NCBI RefSeq assembly: GCF_005280655.1 | Contig: NZ_CP040058.1 | Location: 3,341,001 to 3,405,000, forward strand | From: Anaerostipes rhamnosivorans | Lineage (GTDB): Bacteria > Bacillota > Clostridia > Lachnospirales > Lachnospiraceae | DNA: 64,000 bases | Reading direction: 5' to 3' | Part shown: piece by piece, positions 35,937-44,398 of the stretch | How the letters are laid out: every line of letters begins with the position of its first letter | How positions within the stretch are numbered: the first letter of the stretch is position 1 | The notes under the pieces: generated by a model | What the model saw: the letters and a program-made list of their open reading frames with translations, nothing else | What the model was told of the DNA's origin: nothing | The model's database searches: none | Position numbers and translations under genes: made by a program

Positions 35937-36114
35937 ATTTTCTCCTCCTTCTTAATTGAAATATATCAATTTCTCCTATATATATAAAATATTGTCAGAC
36001 AAAATTCCCAAAAAAGAAAAACCAAGCTAAAACATGCTTTTGGGCCCTCAAAACAAGTTCAGTCAGTCTTCTTTCTGTAATCCTGCCAGTCTATATATAT
36101 ATTCCAAAGCACTG

Positions 36115-36522
36115 CTACAGGGTTGTTCCCTGAAGCCTCATATCCAGTGCTTCCAAAGCACGGATGTATCCTTTGTAATATTTTCTCTTTTTCTTATCCA
36201 TCACCCGAAATTTGTCCAGGTGTTCATAGATGCTGGTTCCCACCATCTCCTGATCCAGAATCTTGGTGATCGGTTTAAACTTAGTAAGGAAACTCAGCCC
36301 TTCCATGATCTCTCCACCAGTGATAATTCCGTCTGCATCGCATGCGATCATGACAATATTCCCGGAAAGAAATCTTCCCTTCTTCTGTCCGATGCCTACA
36401 TTTCCAAGCTGGTGTACCCTCTTAACGGCTCTTCTGTAATCTTTCACCTGAAAATAACCGCCCACGGCCTGCACAACAAACAATACAAAGATAACTAACA
36501 AAAATACTGAAATTCCCTGCAT
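36115..36522 (-). CDS. GutM-like membrane-bound operon activator
   Basis: 135 residues from the ATG at 36522; the frame is open further upstream inside the regulator gene. One N-terminal membrane helix (VFLLVIFVLFVVQAVGGYFQ) is followed by a cytosolic domain with RRAVKRVHQLGNVGIGQKKGRF and GNIVMIACD, as in GutM. In E. coli GutM helps activate the glucitol operon; the mechanism is not well known. Its presence next to a SorC regulator shows that this operon keeps the gut-type regulatory pair. Confidence 0.82.
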   Translation of the reverse strand: MQGISVFLLVIFVLFVVQAVGGYFQVKDYRRAVKRVHQLGNVGIGQKKGRFLSGNIVMIACDADGIITGGEIMEGLSFLTKFKPITKILDQEMVGTSIYEHLDKFRVMDKKKRKYYKGYIRALEALDMRLQGTTL

Positions 36523-36541
36523 CTTTCTATGTACCTCCTTC

Positions 36542-37507
36542 TCAAAGCAGCTTCTCAGCGCATTCATTATTTGTGATCAGCATATTGACATATCCCCCGC
36601 GTATCGCTCCTTTTACAGCTTCGGCACGGTTGGCGCCTCCGGCTATGGCAATGCGGTTCCTGATCTTTTTAATCATCGGAAATGTCATCCCTGCTACTCT
36701 CTCATTAAACTGCTGAAACGGTTCAGCATTCCCCTCTTTGTCAAAAAACTGAAGAGCAATGTCTCCCGCGACTCCCTGCTTTACATACTGATCCATCTCC
36801 TCTTTGCTGAGGTAACCTGCCTGTATCAAAGTAGATCCGCCGCTTTCCGGGATACCCACTCCCATAACAATCGTATCCAGTTTCTTGAAATCTTCAAAAA
36901 TATAATTAACAGATTTTTCTTTCAAAAAATATTCCATGATCTTTCGTTCGGAAAAAACCGCCGGCGACAGAAACTGCGTATAGGTTCCGCCGAACTTTTT
37001 GGCAAATTCCTTGGCGATCTGATTGGCCTGGACATCTACTTTTGAAACTGTGCCCTGACTGACGCCTCCCAAGATCGGAACAAACAGGTAATGATTCTCT
37101 TTCGAGAATACCCGGTTCGTCCGGGCTACATTATGGAGCGTAAACCCCATGGATACACCTATATAATCCCCGTCCTTAAAGTACTGTGAGAGGAACAGGG
37201 CTGCTTTCTCATACAGCCTGGAGATGGAATCTGTCTTTGTGTCCAGCGGACTGCTCTCCACCACGACAACTTCCTTTAAGCCATATTTACGCTCCAGTGT
37301 CTTCTCCAGCTTCCCATATGAAAATTGTACTGGATTAATGACTTCAACTTTTACGATTCCGCTTTCCTTGCCTTTTTGAAGCATTCTTGAAACGGTTGCT
37401 CTGGATATCCCGAGGTAATCACTGATGTCCTGCTGCTTCATATCATCCTCATAATACAAACTGCAGCATTTGTAGATCAATCTCCAATCATCCACTATTT
37501 TTTTCAT
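36542..37507 (-). CDS. SorC family transcriptional regulator of the glucitol-type PTS operon
   Basis: 321 residues. N-terminal HTH (MKQQDISDYLGISRATVSRML, about 23-43) and a C-terminal sugar-phosphate-binding domain (YIGVSMGFTLHNV, VPILGGVSQGTVSKVDVQANQIA, GGANRAEAVKGAIRGGYVNML). SorC regulators sense phosphorylated sugars made by their own PTS. It is the first gene of the operon. About 110-160 bp upstream lies a 10-bp inverted repeat GAACAAATGT/ACATTTGTTC that may be its operator. A paralogue at 60285-61250 shares the half-site. Confidence 0.93.
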   Translation of the reverse strand: MKKIVDDWRLIYKCCSLYYEDDMKQQDISDYLGISRATVSRMLQKGKESGIVKVEVINPVQFSYGKLEKTLERKYGLKEVVVVESSPLDTKTDSISRLYEKAALFLSQYFKDGDYIGVSMGFTLHNVARTNRVFSKENHYLFVPILGGVSQGTVSKVDVQANQIAKEFAKKFGGTYTQFLSPAVFSERKIMEYFLKEKSVNYIFEDFKKLDTIVMGVGIPESGGSTLIQAGYLSKEEMDQYVKQGVAGDIALQFFDKEGNAEPFQQFNERVAGMTFPMIKKIRNRIAIAGGANRAEAVKGAIRGGYVNMLITNNECAEKLL

Positions 37508-37615
37508 ATGTTCTCTCCCGTGTATATTAATGTCATTCCCTGATGTTTTAGATTGTATTAATTATCATGCAATTACTCTACCAAAATCTTAAATCTTTAT
37601 CAATGCAATTTCGTT

Positions 37616-37666
37616 GAACAAATGTCGAAGTAGACTTTTTCTGAACGTATACTTTTACATTTGTTC
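37616..37666. promoter_or_regulatory. inverted repeat, likely SorC operator
   Basis: GAACAAATGT (37616-37625) and ACATTTGTTC (37657-37666) are perfect inverted copies with centres 41 bp apart, about four helix turns, which would suit looping or a tetramer. The same half-site is upstream of the second SorC gene (61294-61303). The rest of 37508-37870 is AT-rich with possible promoters and no gene. Confidence 0.55.
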
Positions 37667-37870
37667 TAAAAATTCGTTAAAAAAATGACAGATATTTTTG
37701 TACAGATTAGTTCACAAGTCAATCGCCCCATAACCCGATTTCATTTGTAAATATGTTAAACTTTTAACCCATTCTCAATCGTTTCTTTGTTCAATACGCC
37801 TTAATTTTCGCTTATTTTTGTAAATTTTTCTGGTATCAGAAGAAGATAATACCATCCGCAAAAACGAAAA

Positions 37871-37896
37871 AAAACCGGAAAGATCTTCCCGGTTTT
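37871..37896 (-). terminator. terminator after the aminotransferase gene
   Basis: AACCGG (37873-37878) pairs with CCGGTT (37889-37894) around an AAGATCTT-rich loop, with A-rich and T-rich flanks. It lies 45 bp past the stop of the aminotransferase gene. Confidence 0.8.
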
Positions 37897-37940
37897 TTGC
37901 GATAGTACAATATGTTCAATAAAATATCTGAAATTTATTT

Positions 37941-39203
37941 TTATAACAAAATTTGAGGATATTTCTTTATAATCATCTTTAAAGTCTCATCTGCGTTGTC
38001 AAAGGTATACTGCAGATCCTGGTCTGTCATCGCCGTATTCGTAAACATGTTGTGGAAATGGGAAATATAAACTCCCCTTCTCACCATCTCACCGATCCAC
38101 TCCTGATGGGGTATCATAGATTCATCTGGATCTTTCAAAATGATTTTAAACAGAGACGGAAGTCCGGTAGTGCTTAAATTTACCTTGTTGGCATCAGCTA
38201 CCTGTTTCAGGCCGGATATAAGTTTTTCCCCCGTTTTTCTCATGATACCTGTGGCATCGATCTCTTTCATCTTTGTGAGAGTGGCCACAGATGCTGCCAA
38301 AGGAACCGCGGACAGCCAATAGCTTCCCGTATAATTCATATCCTCCACTGCATCTCTCATCTCTTTTCGCCCAACCAGAGCTGCCATATTCCAGCCGTTG
38401 GCTATGGCCTTACCAAGCGTCAGAAGATCGGCCTTGATTCCAAAATAATGGTCAGATCCTGCAAGATCCATACGAAAGCCTGCCCGCACATCATCAATGA
38501 TCAGCACGATGCCATGATCATCACAGAGTTTTCTGACTTTCGGCCAATAATCCTCCTTCGGCAGCACATTATCATAGTGAGAAATGTGGTCATACGGCAT
38601 GGACAGGATCCCTGCGATTTCTCCTGGATGATCCTTTACCATCTTTTCAATGGCATCAAAGTCATTAAACGGTACATAAAGATTATTACAAATTTCCTCA
38701 TCCAGAACTCCCGGAGTACCCGGTTTCTGGCACCATTGATAGACTCCGTGATATCCGTGCTCCATCATGATGATCTTCTTCCTGCCTGTGGCATGACGGG
38801 CCGTCATCACCGCCAGAGTGGTCACATCTCCGCCGTTCTTGGCAAAAAACGCCCAGTCCGCGCAGTTTAAGGTCTCCACCAGCTTCTCCGCACATTCGAT
38901 CATCACCGGAGAAACCACGGTGGTACAGTTCCCTTTTTCCCTCTGTCTCAGCGCGGCGGCATCCACATCCGGATCTTGGTACCCCAGCGCATTTGGTCCA
39001 TATGCACAAGCATAATCTATAAAACGGTTCCCATCCACATCCCAGATATAGGTTCCCTCAGCGTGGTCGGAGAACAGCGGGTAACAGCCCATAGGATTCA
39101 GCCTGGCACGCCCCACCCCCAGGTGTCCGTACAAGCCGCATGGAACTACTTCATTTGCTCTGTCATATAGCTCAAAGCTTTTATCATATCTATATGCTTC
39201 CAT
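37941..39203 (-). CDS. class III PLP-dependent aminotransferase, sugar/GSAM-like
   Basis: 420 residues from the ATG at 39203. Fold type I class III: cofactor loop FAKNGGDVTTLAVMTARHATGR near 118, phosphate/pyridoxal site EHGYHGVYQW, Asp of LIIDDVRAGFR near 240, and the Schiff-base lysine in TLGKAIANGW near 268. The KNG-D-T loop is like aminotransferases acting on sugar or amino-sugar substrates rather than ornithine. It is in a two-gene unit with the SCP2-like protein, next to a mannose-family PTS and alanine dehydrogenase, so alanine/pyruvate could be the amino partner (inference). Confidence 0.88.
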   Translation of the reverse strand: MEAYRYDKSFELYDRANEVVPCGLYGHLGVGRARLNPMGCYPLFSDHAEGTYIWDVDGNRFIDYACAYGPNALGYQDPDVDAAALRQREKGNCTTVVSPVMIECAEKLVETLNCADWAFFAKNGGDVTTLAVMTARHATGRKKIIMMEHGYHGVYQWCQKPGTPGVLDEEICNNLYVPFNDFDAIEKMVKDHPGEIAGILSMPYDHISHYDNVLPKEDYWPKVRKLCDDHGIVLIIDDVRAGFRMDLAGSDHYFGIKADLLTLGKAIANGWNMAALVGRKEMRDAVEDMNYTGSYWLSAVPLAASVATLTKMKEIDATGIMRKTGEKLISGLKQVADANKVNLSTTGLPSLFKIILKDPDESMIPHQEWIGEMVRRGVYISHFHNMFTNTAMTDQDLQYTFDNADETLKMIIKKYPQILL

Positions 39204-39218
39204 ATTCACTGCCCCCTT

Positions 39219-39590
39219 CTATCTCAATCCATTTGCATGTTCATATGCCAGATTCAGAATTTTATCAAATGCATCGTTTAATGTTGACAGTCCCATGAGC
39301 TTCAGCTGCTTATGAACCGTGGCCGCATACGTACTGAGCTTCTTGTCCAGAAGCTTTAACGCTGAATCAACATCCCCGTATTCGTAAATTGCTCTCGGAT
39401 GTTCTGAGGATTCTACAAATGTAAGCTGATGATCTTTAATCAAAATATTCAGAGCGATCCCGTCCGTGATCTTCACCACGATCTTTCCGTCCAGCAGACG
39501 GTCAGCCAGTTTCCTGCCTTCTTCGTCTTCATTGGCCAGTTGCACGGCCAGCCGGATTCTATCTATAAATTTTTGTTCTTTTTCTGTCAT
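39219..39590 (-). CDS. SCP2-like small protein
   Basis: 123 residues. The centre (LLDGKIVVKITDGIALNILIKDHQLTFVE, then AIYEYGDVDSALKLLDKKLS) resembles the SCP2 sterol-carrier fold, which binds hydrophobic ligands, often as an accessory domain. It lies 16 bp upstream of the aminotransferase gene and divergent from a DeoR regulator, 130 bp away. The role is unknown; the family match is moderate. Confidence 0.6.
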   Translation of the reverse strand: MTEKEQKFIDRIRLAVQLANEDEEGRKLADRLLDGKIVVKITDGIALNILIKDHQLTFVESSEHPRAIYEYGDVDSALKLLDKKLSTYAATVHKQLKLMGLSTLNDAFDKILNLAYEHANGLR

Positions 39591-39655
39591 AACTATTCAT
39601 TCCTTTCTGGACACATCACAATTATTAACAGTTTCATTCAGTTTTTTGGCTGATA

Positions 39656-39684
39656 TTGCCATTTCTTATGCCGCATGCTATACT
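39656..39684 (+). promoter_or_regulatory. promoter of the plus-strand DeoR gene
   Basis: TTGCCA (39656-39661) and TATACT (39679-39684) with 17 bp between. It faces the DeoR gene at 39721 in the 130-bp divergent region shared with the SCP2/aminotransferase unit, so autoregulation and control of the divergent genes are plausible. Confidence 0.7.
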
Positions 39685-39720
39685 GGATTTAATTACTTTT
39701 CGCGAACAAGGAGGTATCTC

Positions 39721-40506
39721 ATGTCGAAAGAACGGAATAAGAAAATAGAGTCAAGCATTCTAGAATACCTGGGCTCTCACGAAAAATTGCTTACGCGTGA
39801 TGCCATTCAATTGTTTGACCTCTCAGAGTCTACCATCCGCCGTATCTTCGGCCGGCTGGAGGAAAAGAAAAAGGTAGTCCGCACCTATGGGGGCATTATT
39901 CTTGCCAAGCCTGACAATTACTATCACTACGATATCATCAAGCAGAAAATGAAACGAGAAAAGGAGCTGATCGGCAAATATGCAGCTGAAATGATTCTAG
40001 ATTCCGATTTTATCTACATGGACTGCGGAACAACCACTGCATATATGGCCCAATCCCTTGTGTCTAGGTTTCAGAACAGCACCCTTTCAAGCAGTTTAAA
40101 CATAGTGACCAATTCTCTGATCAATCTTGAGATCCTGAATTCCTACTGCAATGTGATCCTGGTGGGCGGTACGCTGTTTGACGAACGCAAGAGTATGGCC
40201 GGTACATTAGGTGTCAATTTCCTGTCCCAGTTTCATTTTTCCAAATCTTTTCTGGGAGCGGACGGCATGACATTTGAGCACGGATTTTCCAGCGATAACA
40301 TCAATACATCCAGACTGTCCGGCACTGCATTGACTCTCTCAAAAGAATCTTATGTGCTCCTGGATTCCTCCAAAATCGGGCATCCGTCCTATGTAAACTA
40401 TGCTGAACTGGATGATGCCACCGCTGTCATCACTGACAACGGCATTCAAGAAGATGACATCAAACAGTTTTCTGAACACAAGATCAGCCTTTATATTGCA
40501 GAGTAA
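39721..40506 (+). CDS. DeoR family transcriptional regulator
   Basis: 261 residues from the ATG at 39721, placed by AAGGAGG; the open frame extends upstream without a start signal. N-terminal winged HTH (LLTRDAIQLFDLSESTIRRI) and a DeoR effector domain (YMDCGTTTAYMAQSL, NVILVGGTLFDERKSM, KSFLGADGMTFEHGFS). It is divergent from the SCP2/aminotransferase unit and convergent with the PTS genes. It is a paralogue of the DeoR protein at 43587-44375. Four bases past its stop a HEARO-like element begins. Confidence 0.92.
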   Translation: MSKERNKKIESSILEYLGSHEKLLTRDAIQLFDLSESTIRRIFGRLEEKKKVVRTYGGIILAKPDNYYHYDIIKQKMKREKELIGKYAAEMILDSDFIYMDCGTTTAYMAQSLVSRFQNSTLSSSLNIVTNSLINLEILNSYCNVILVGGTLFDERKSMAGTLGVNFLSQFHFSKSFLGADGMTFEHGFSSDNINTSRLSGTALTLSKESYVLLDSSKIGHPSYVNYAELDDATAVITDNGIQEDDIKQFSEHKISLYIAE

Positions 40507-40509
40507 TGT

Positions 40510-40832
40510 ATGACATTTTCACCAGTTCTCCGGCTTGCTGTCTCAGGGACGTAAGATTTTCTAACTTTCAGCAAAGCCTCTCCGGCGGCCCGTTCGGAAC
40601 TCGCTGACGCTCAGACAGCCTCACTGCGCAATGCGCACCGCCTACGAGTCTTTACTTCAAGAAGAAAAACTAACGTCCCTTCGAATGCAAGGCCTCCGAA
40701 CTGGTGAAAATGGACGTAATGTCTGCTGGAGATGGCTGTTGCAAGACAAAAGGCGCCACATACGATAGTTATTTACCACTATTGGAGGAGCGCATTTCAA
40801 AAGCGCGACGGAAATAGTGGTAAATAACTTAT
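40510..40832 (+). ncRNA. HEARO-like structured RNA element, copy B
   Basis: Begins at ATGA (40510-40513) with the same TGTATGACATTTTC as copy A. The core 40706-40770 matches copy A at 63 of 65 bases. The first arm pairs 40515-40528 with 40698-40711 and carries a much longer hairpin than copy A: GGGACGT near 40546 pairs with the ACGTCCC region near 40675. The terminal hairpin pairs about 40767-40783 with 40813-40829. Different arm lengths around a fixed core are typical of HEARO RNAs. It lies between a plus-strand DeoR gene and the end of the EIIB gene. No nuclease gene is attached. Confidence 0.68.
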
Positions 40833-40840
40833 AGAATCGA

Positions 40841-41326
40841 TCAAAGCTTTTTTCTTGCATCACTCCATTTTGTTGATTTACTCTGGACTGTCTGCTGGAG
40901 ATAGATCTCCACACCGCTGTCCTGAAGTTCATTGAGCATACTGCATTCCTGCTCCGTCACCGTGATCGGTCCCTCCAGGACCTTGGCACCCTCCCGGACC
41001 CCGGTCCCGCCGATCTGAAGTGACGGATAAGAAATGCCCTCCCTGCAGCACTCATATGCAGTCTTGATATCCTTAAAGATCAGCATTATGCTATCATTTC
41101 CGAACTGGTCTGCTTTGTACTGCAGAACCCCGTCCTCTTTTGTATAAACCGAGAATTCAATCCCCGGAGGAACCGCAAGGGAAAGAATATCTCTCATCAT
41201 TTCATTTTCTGCCGTAGCCGTATCGATGACCACAATCTTACCGGCACTGCACTTTCCGATCCAACCACTGGCTACCTGCCCATGGATCATACGGTTGTCA
41301 ATCCGGGTCAATACTAGTGTTCCCAT
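40841..41326 (-). CDS. PTS mannose-family EIIB
   Basis: 161 residues, a standard mannose/fructose/sorbose-type IIB. The phosphohistidine lies in RIDNRMIHGQVASGW near residue 15. The fold continues with KIVVIDTATAENEMMRDILSLAVPPG. It accepts phosphate from the EIIA encoded at 43044-43493 and passes it to the sugar in the fused IIC-IID channel. It ends just before HEARO-like element B. Confidence 0.95.
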   Translation of the reverse strand: MGTLVLTRIDNRMIHGQVASGWIGKCSAGKIVVIDTATAENEMMRDILSLAVPPGIEFSVYTKEDGVLQYKADQFGNDSIMLIFKDIKTAYECCREGISYPSLQIGGTGVREGAKVLEGPITVTEQECSMLNELQDSGVEIYLQQTVQSKSTKWSDARKKL

Positions 41327-41435
41327 ATAAAAACCACCTTTCTTTTGTCTCGTTCCGCTAGCTCATGGCAATGCCATCTACCACATGATTGGTGTGAAGC
41401 ATTCTAAGAGTCAAACGGAAATTATGTGGAATATG

Positions 41436-43025
41436 TTACGCTATAATACCCAATGCTCCAAGTATAATTCCTACAATCATAGTTCCAAAGATTACTTTGA
41501 TAACACTCATATTTTTGCGTTTGATCGTAAAGAAGATGGCCATTGTGGCAATGAATGTCAGCAGATTCGGCATCAACACATCAAACAATTCTTTTTGCAG
41601 TGCAAATGAAAATTTACCCGTTGCAATCGTAAGCGGGCAGGATACGCTGACCAGGGAGCTGATCATTCCTCCGATAACGAACATACCCATGACGGTGAAG
41701 AAGGACATGACCTTGTTGATCAGACCGCTCTGCACTAAATCTTTGATTGCTTTATTACCCAGATTATACCCCAGATGCATTAGGATGAATGCCTGTGAGT
41801 TACAGAGCACTGCTCCGATCAGGACTACGACCAATGCCGGCCACCACGCTCCAGTCAAAGCATACGGACACATCAAGGCCAATGAAGTAGGTATGATCGT
41901 GGCCCAGTTTAAGGTATCGCCCACGGCCGCCATAGGCGGGAACAGAGCTGCTTTTGTATCCGAGATGATCTCCCCTGGGATTGGTGCTCCTTTTGCTTTC
42001 TGCTCCTCCATAGAAAGAAGGATTCCAACCGGAAGCGCAGATGTCATATCTTCCGCGTTAAATAATTCTGAAGTCCTCACCATAGCTTCCTGAAGTCCAT
42101 CATCATTACCTTTATACAATTTTCTCAGACAAGGCATCATGGTCGCCACAATACCATTTGCCTGATACCGCTCGTAGCTGTTTCCGTTTGAGTAGAAGGA
42201 AAGCATACGGATGGATGCCCAATTCAGATCTTTTTTGGTCAGCGCCGCGTCCTCAACTGATGTGCTCCTTAAGTTCAGTGACAGATGTTCCCCTTTGTTC
42301 TGACACCGGAAGTCAAACCATGCCAGAATGACAGAAACAATAGCGATACCAATGCCGCTGACTCCCGAATATGCCGCAAATAAAAATCCTGCGATAAAAA
42401 ACGGCATGTATCCTTTCTTTCCAATAGAAGATGCAACTATGCAGAGTCCTACGATCGGCATCAGGGAAGCCAAAGCATTTAATCCATTCTGAAGCCAGCC
42501 CGGGAGTCCATTGACAAAGAAGCCGATGTTGCTTGCCCCAAAGAATAATACCAGTGTCATTGGGATCCAATATAAAATGACTTTAAATAAGGATGGGTAA
42601 ATGACGGTTGACAGCCACAGCTTGTCATACTGCCTGCTGCTGATAAACTTGTCCGTCAGGGCGTTCCAAAAGGATCCCACGGTCATACGGATGTTGGTCA
42701 GCTGGCTCATGACGATTCCGACTGCAACGGCCACTGCCATAGCAGATTTAATGTCCATGCCCGAGGCGATAACAACAGATGCTGTGATGATCCCTGCTGC
42801 CGCGTTGTCGTTGGTGATGACCCAGCCTGCCTGAGTCTGTCCCAAAAACATGGGCTGGATCGTTGCGCCGACGATCATAGCGGTCGGCACATCCCCCATG
42901 ACCAGGCCTACTAAAAGTGCCGATGTAAGGGGTTGATAAAATAACAGATTGAGGGAGTGGTCAAACACTCCTAAAAAACTAAACCAGTAAAATCCTCCGA
43001 GTATAATTGCCTGCCATAAATGCAT
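41436..43025 (-). CDS. PTS mannose-family EIIC-EIID fusion protein
   Basis: 529 residues combining two normally separate proteins. Residues 1-245 are a IIC domain (AIILGGFYWFSFLGVFD, GDVPTAMIVGATIQPMFLG). From about 265 a IID domain follows: LNWASIRMLSFYSNGNSYERYQ, MVRTSELFNAEDMTSALPVGIL, GDTLNWATIIPTSLALM. In most mannose-type systems IIC and IID are separate genes (ManY, ManZ). No stop or start lies at the junction, about 20 polar residues. The fused protein alone should form the sugar channel. The substrate is unknown. Confidence 0.9.
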   Translation of the reverse strand: MHLWQAIILGGFYWFSFLGVFDHSLNLLFYQPLTSALLVGLVMGDVPTAMIVGATIQPMFLGQTQAGWVITNDNAAAGIITASVVIASGMDIKSAMAVAVAVGIVMSQLTNIRMTVGSFWNALTDKFISSRQYDKLWLSTVIYPSLFKVILYWIPMTLVLFFGASNIGFFVNGLPGWLQNGLNALASLMPIVGLCIVASSIGKKGYMPFFIAGFLFAAYSGVSGIGIAIVSVILAWFDFRCQNKGEHLSLNLRSTSVEDAALTKKDLNWASIRMLSFYSNGNSYERYQANGIVATMMPCLRKLYKGNDDGLQEAMVRTSELFNAEDMTSALPVGILLSMEEQKAKGAPIPGEIISDTKAALFPPMAAVGDTLNWATIIPTSLALMCPYALTGAWWPALVVVLIGAVLCNSQAFILMHLGYNLGNKAIKDLVQSGLINKVMSFFTVMGMFVIGGMISSLVSVSCPLTIATGKFSFALQKELFDVLMPNLLTFIATMAIFFTIKRKNMSVIKVIFGTMIVGIILGALGIIA

Positions 43026-43043
43026 AACATAACATCTCCTCTC

Positions 43044-43493
43044 TTACTTTTTCATCTTATCCATTACATTGATAACTGCATCTTTTCCTGTCCTTTCTAA
43101 AATTTCCGGCATTCTCTCAAGTTCTGCTGATTCTCTCTGTCCGACAGCTTCAAGTACCATTCCAAGGTTCACTCCTGTTACTGCATATGCCTGTCCCTCA
43201 TTTTGTTTCAATGCTTCCCCTGCTGTCTTCATCAGATATTGGTTAAAGGGGGTCCCTCCGAACAGATCCAGCAGTACTACTGCCCCTTTCGGAAAGCTCC
43301 CGGCCAGACGGCAAAGCTCTGCGCCCCACTCATCGATGTCATCTGCTGGCTCCAATCCCAGGCATGCAATATTCTGGCATTCTCCGTAGATCATCTGTAC
43401 TGCTTCTATCATGCTCTTCCCGATACTCCCATGACTGCAGATCAAAATGCCGGTCAAGTCTTCCTCAATTGTCTCAGGTGTTATGCGTATCAT
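43044..43493 (-). CDS. PTS mannose-family EIIA
   Basis: 149 residues from the ATG at 43493, which follows AAGGAGGAG. The phosphohistidine is in LICSHGSIGKSM near residue 20, and GAVVLLDLFGGTPFNQ is the family motif near 80. It is phosphorylated by HPr and feeds the EIIB. The gene lies directly upstream of the IIC-IID gene. Confidence 0.93.
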   Translation of the reverse strand: MIRITPETIEEDLTGILICSHGSIGKSMIEAVQMIYGECQNIACLGLEPADDIDEWGAELCRLAGSFPKGAVVLLDLFGGTPFNQYLMKTAGEALKQNEGQAYAVTGVNLGMVLEAVGQRESAELERMPEILERTGKDAVINVMDKMKK

Positions 43494-43586
43494 CTCTCTC
43501 CTCCTTCCTTCTGTTAATAAAATTTTAGCACGGTCTTTTCTCCCCGTCAATAATTTTTGATTGATTCTTTCATTATTCTGAATATT

Positions 43587-44375
43587 TCATTCATTCCTAT
43601 ATAGTTTCAAGACTTGTACCGAATTTTCTTCAAACCGTTTCTGGCTTGCCTCATCAATGTTTGAATCAATGACCACTCCGTCAATATTCTCCAATCTGCA
43701 GCTGATACCAAAGGATTGCTTCCCTATTTTTGTAGAATCCATCAGCACATAGGTTTTCTCAGCCTGCTTAGATGCCTTTTTGCTAAGCAGAGATACATTC
43801 ACGCTGGTGGAAGTAAATCCCTCTGTAAAAGTAAATCCGTCTGTACCCAAAAAGCTTTTATTAAAACGGAATTGGGCAAGAAATGTCTCGCTCAGATGGC
43901 CAGACACATCCTTTCTGTCTTTTGAATACTTTCCCCCTACAATGATCACATCGCAGTGCGGAACCAGGATCTCTAGATTGACCACTGAATTTGTAATAAC
44001 CGTCAAATCCCTGACCTCTTTTTCTTCCAGGCGTCTTGCCAGCGCCTTTGACATTTCCAAGGTGGTGGTACCGCCGTCTATGTAAATAAATTCCCTGTCC
44101 CTCACCAGCTTTGACGCGGCTGCTCCAATCTCTTGTTTCTCTGCCACATTTCTCACAGCGATTTCCTTATACCGGTACCTCCCTTCCTCTGAAACTGCTT
44201 TGATCCCGCCGAAGACCCGCTGTGCCGCTCCCTCTTTCTGAAGCTCAATAAATATCCTTCTTATGGTGGATTCAGAGACGCCGAGCAGGTTCATGCCCTC
44301 GGCCGTGGTCATCTCACCATTCTGTCTCACATAATCAATCACCTTTGCCTCATTACATGAACTTCGTTTTCCCAT
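43587..44375 (-). CDS. DeoR family transcriptional regulator (second copy)
   Basis: 262 residues from the ATG at 44375, which follows GGGAGG. HTH (MTTAEGMNLLGVSESTIRRI) and effector domain (YIDGGTTTLEMSKAL, DVIIVGGKYSKDRKDV, FNKSFLGTDGFTFTEGF). It lies inside the operon between alanine dehydrogenase and EIIA genes. It and the plus-strand DeoR at 39721 are similar along their length, so they may respond to related phosphorylated compounds and share operators. Confidence 0.92.
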   Translation of the reverse strand: MGKRSSCNEAKVIDYVRQNGEMTTAEGMNLLGVSESTIRRIFIELQKEGAAQRVFGGIKAVSEEGRYRYKEIAVRNVAEKQEIGAAASKLVRDREFIYIDGGTTTLEMSKALARRLEEKEVRDLTVITNSVVNLEILVPHCDVIIVGGKYSKDRKDVSGHLSETFLAQFRFNKSFLGTDGFTFTEGFTSTSVNVSLLSKKASKQAEKTYVLMDSTKIGKQSFGISCRLENIDGVVIDSNIDEASQKRFEENSVQVLKLYRNE

Positions 44376-44398
44376 GGTTCCTCCCCTCTGATGCCGGG

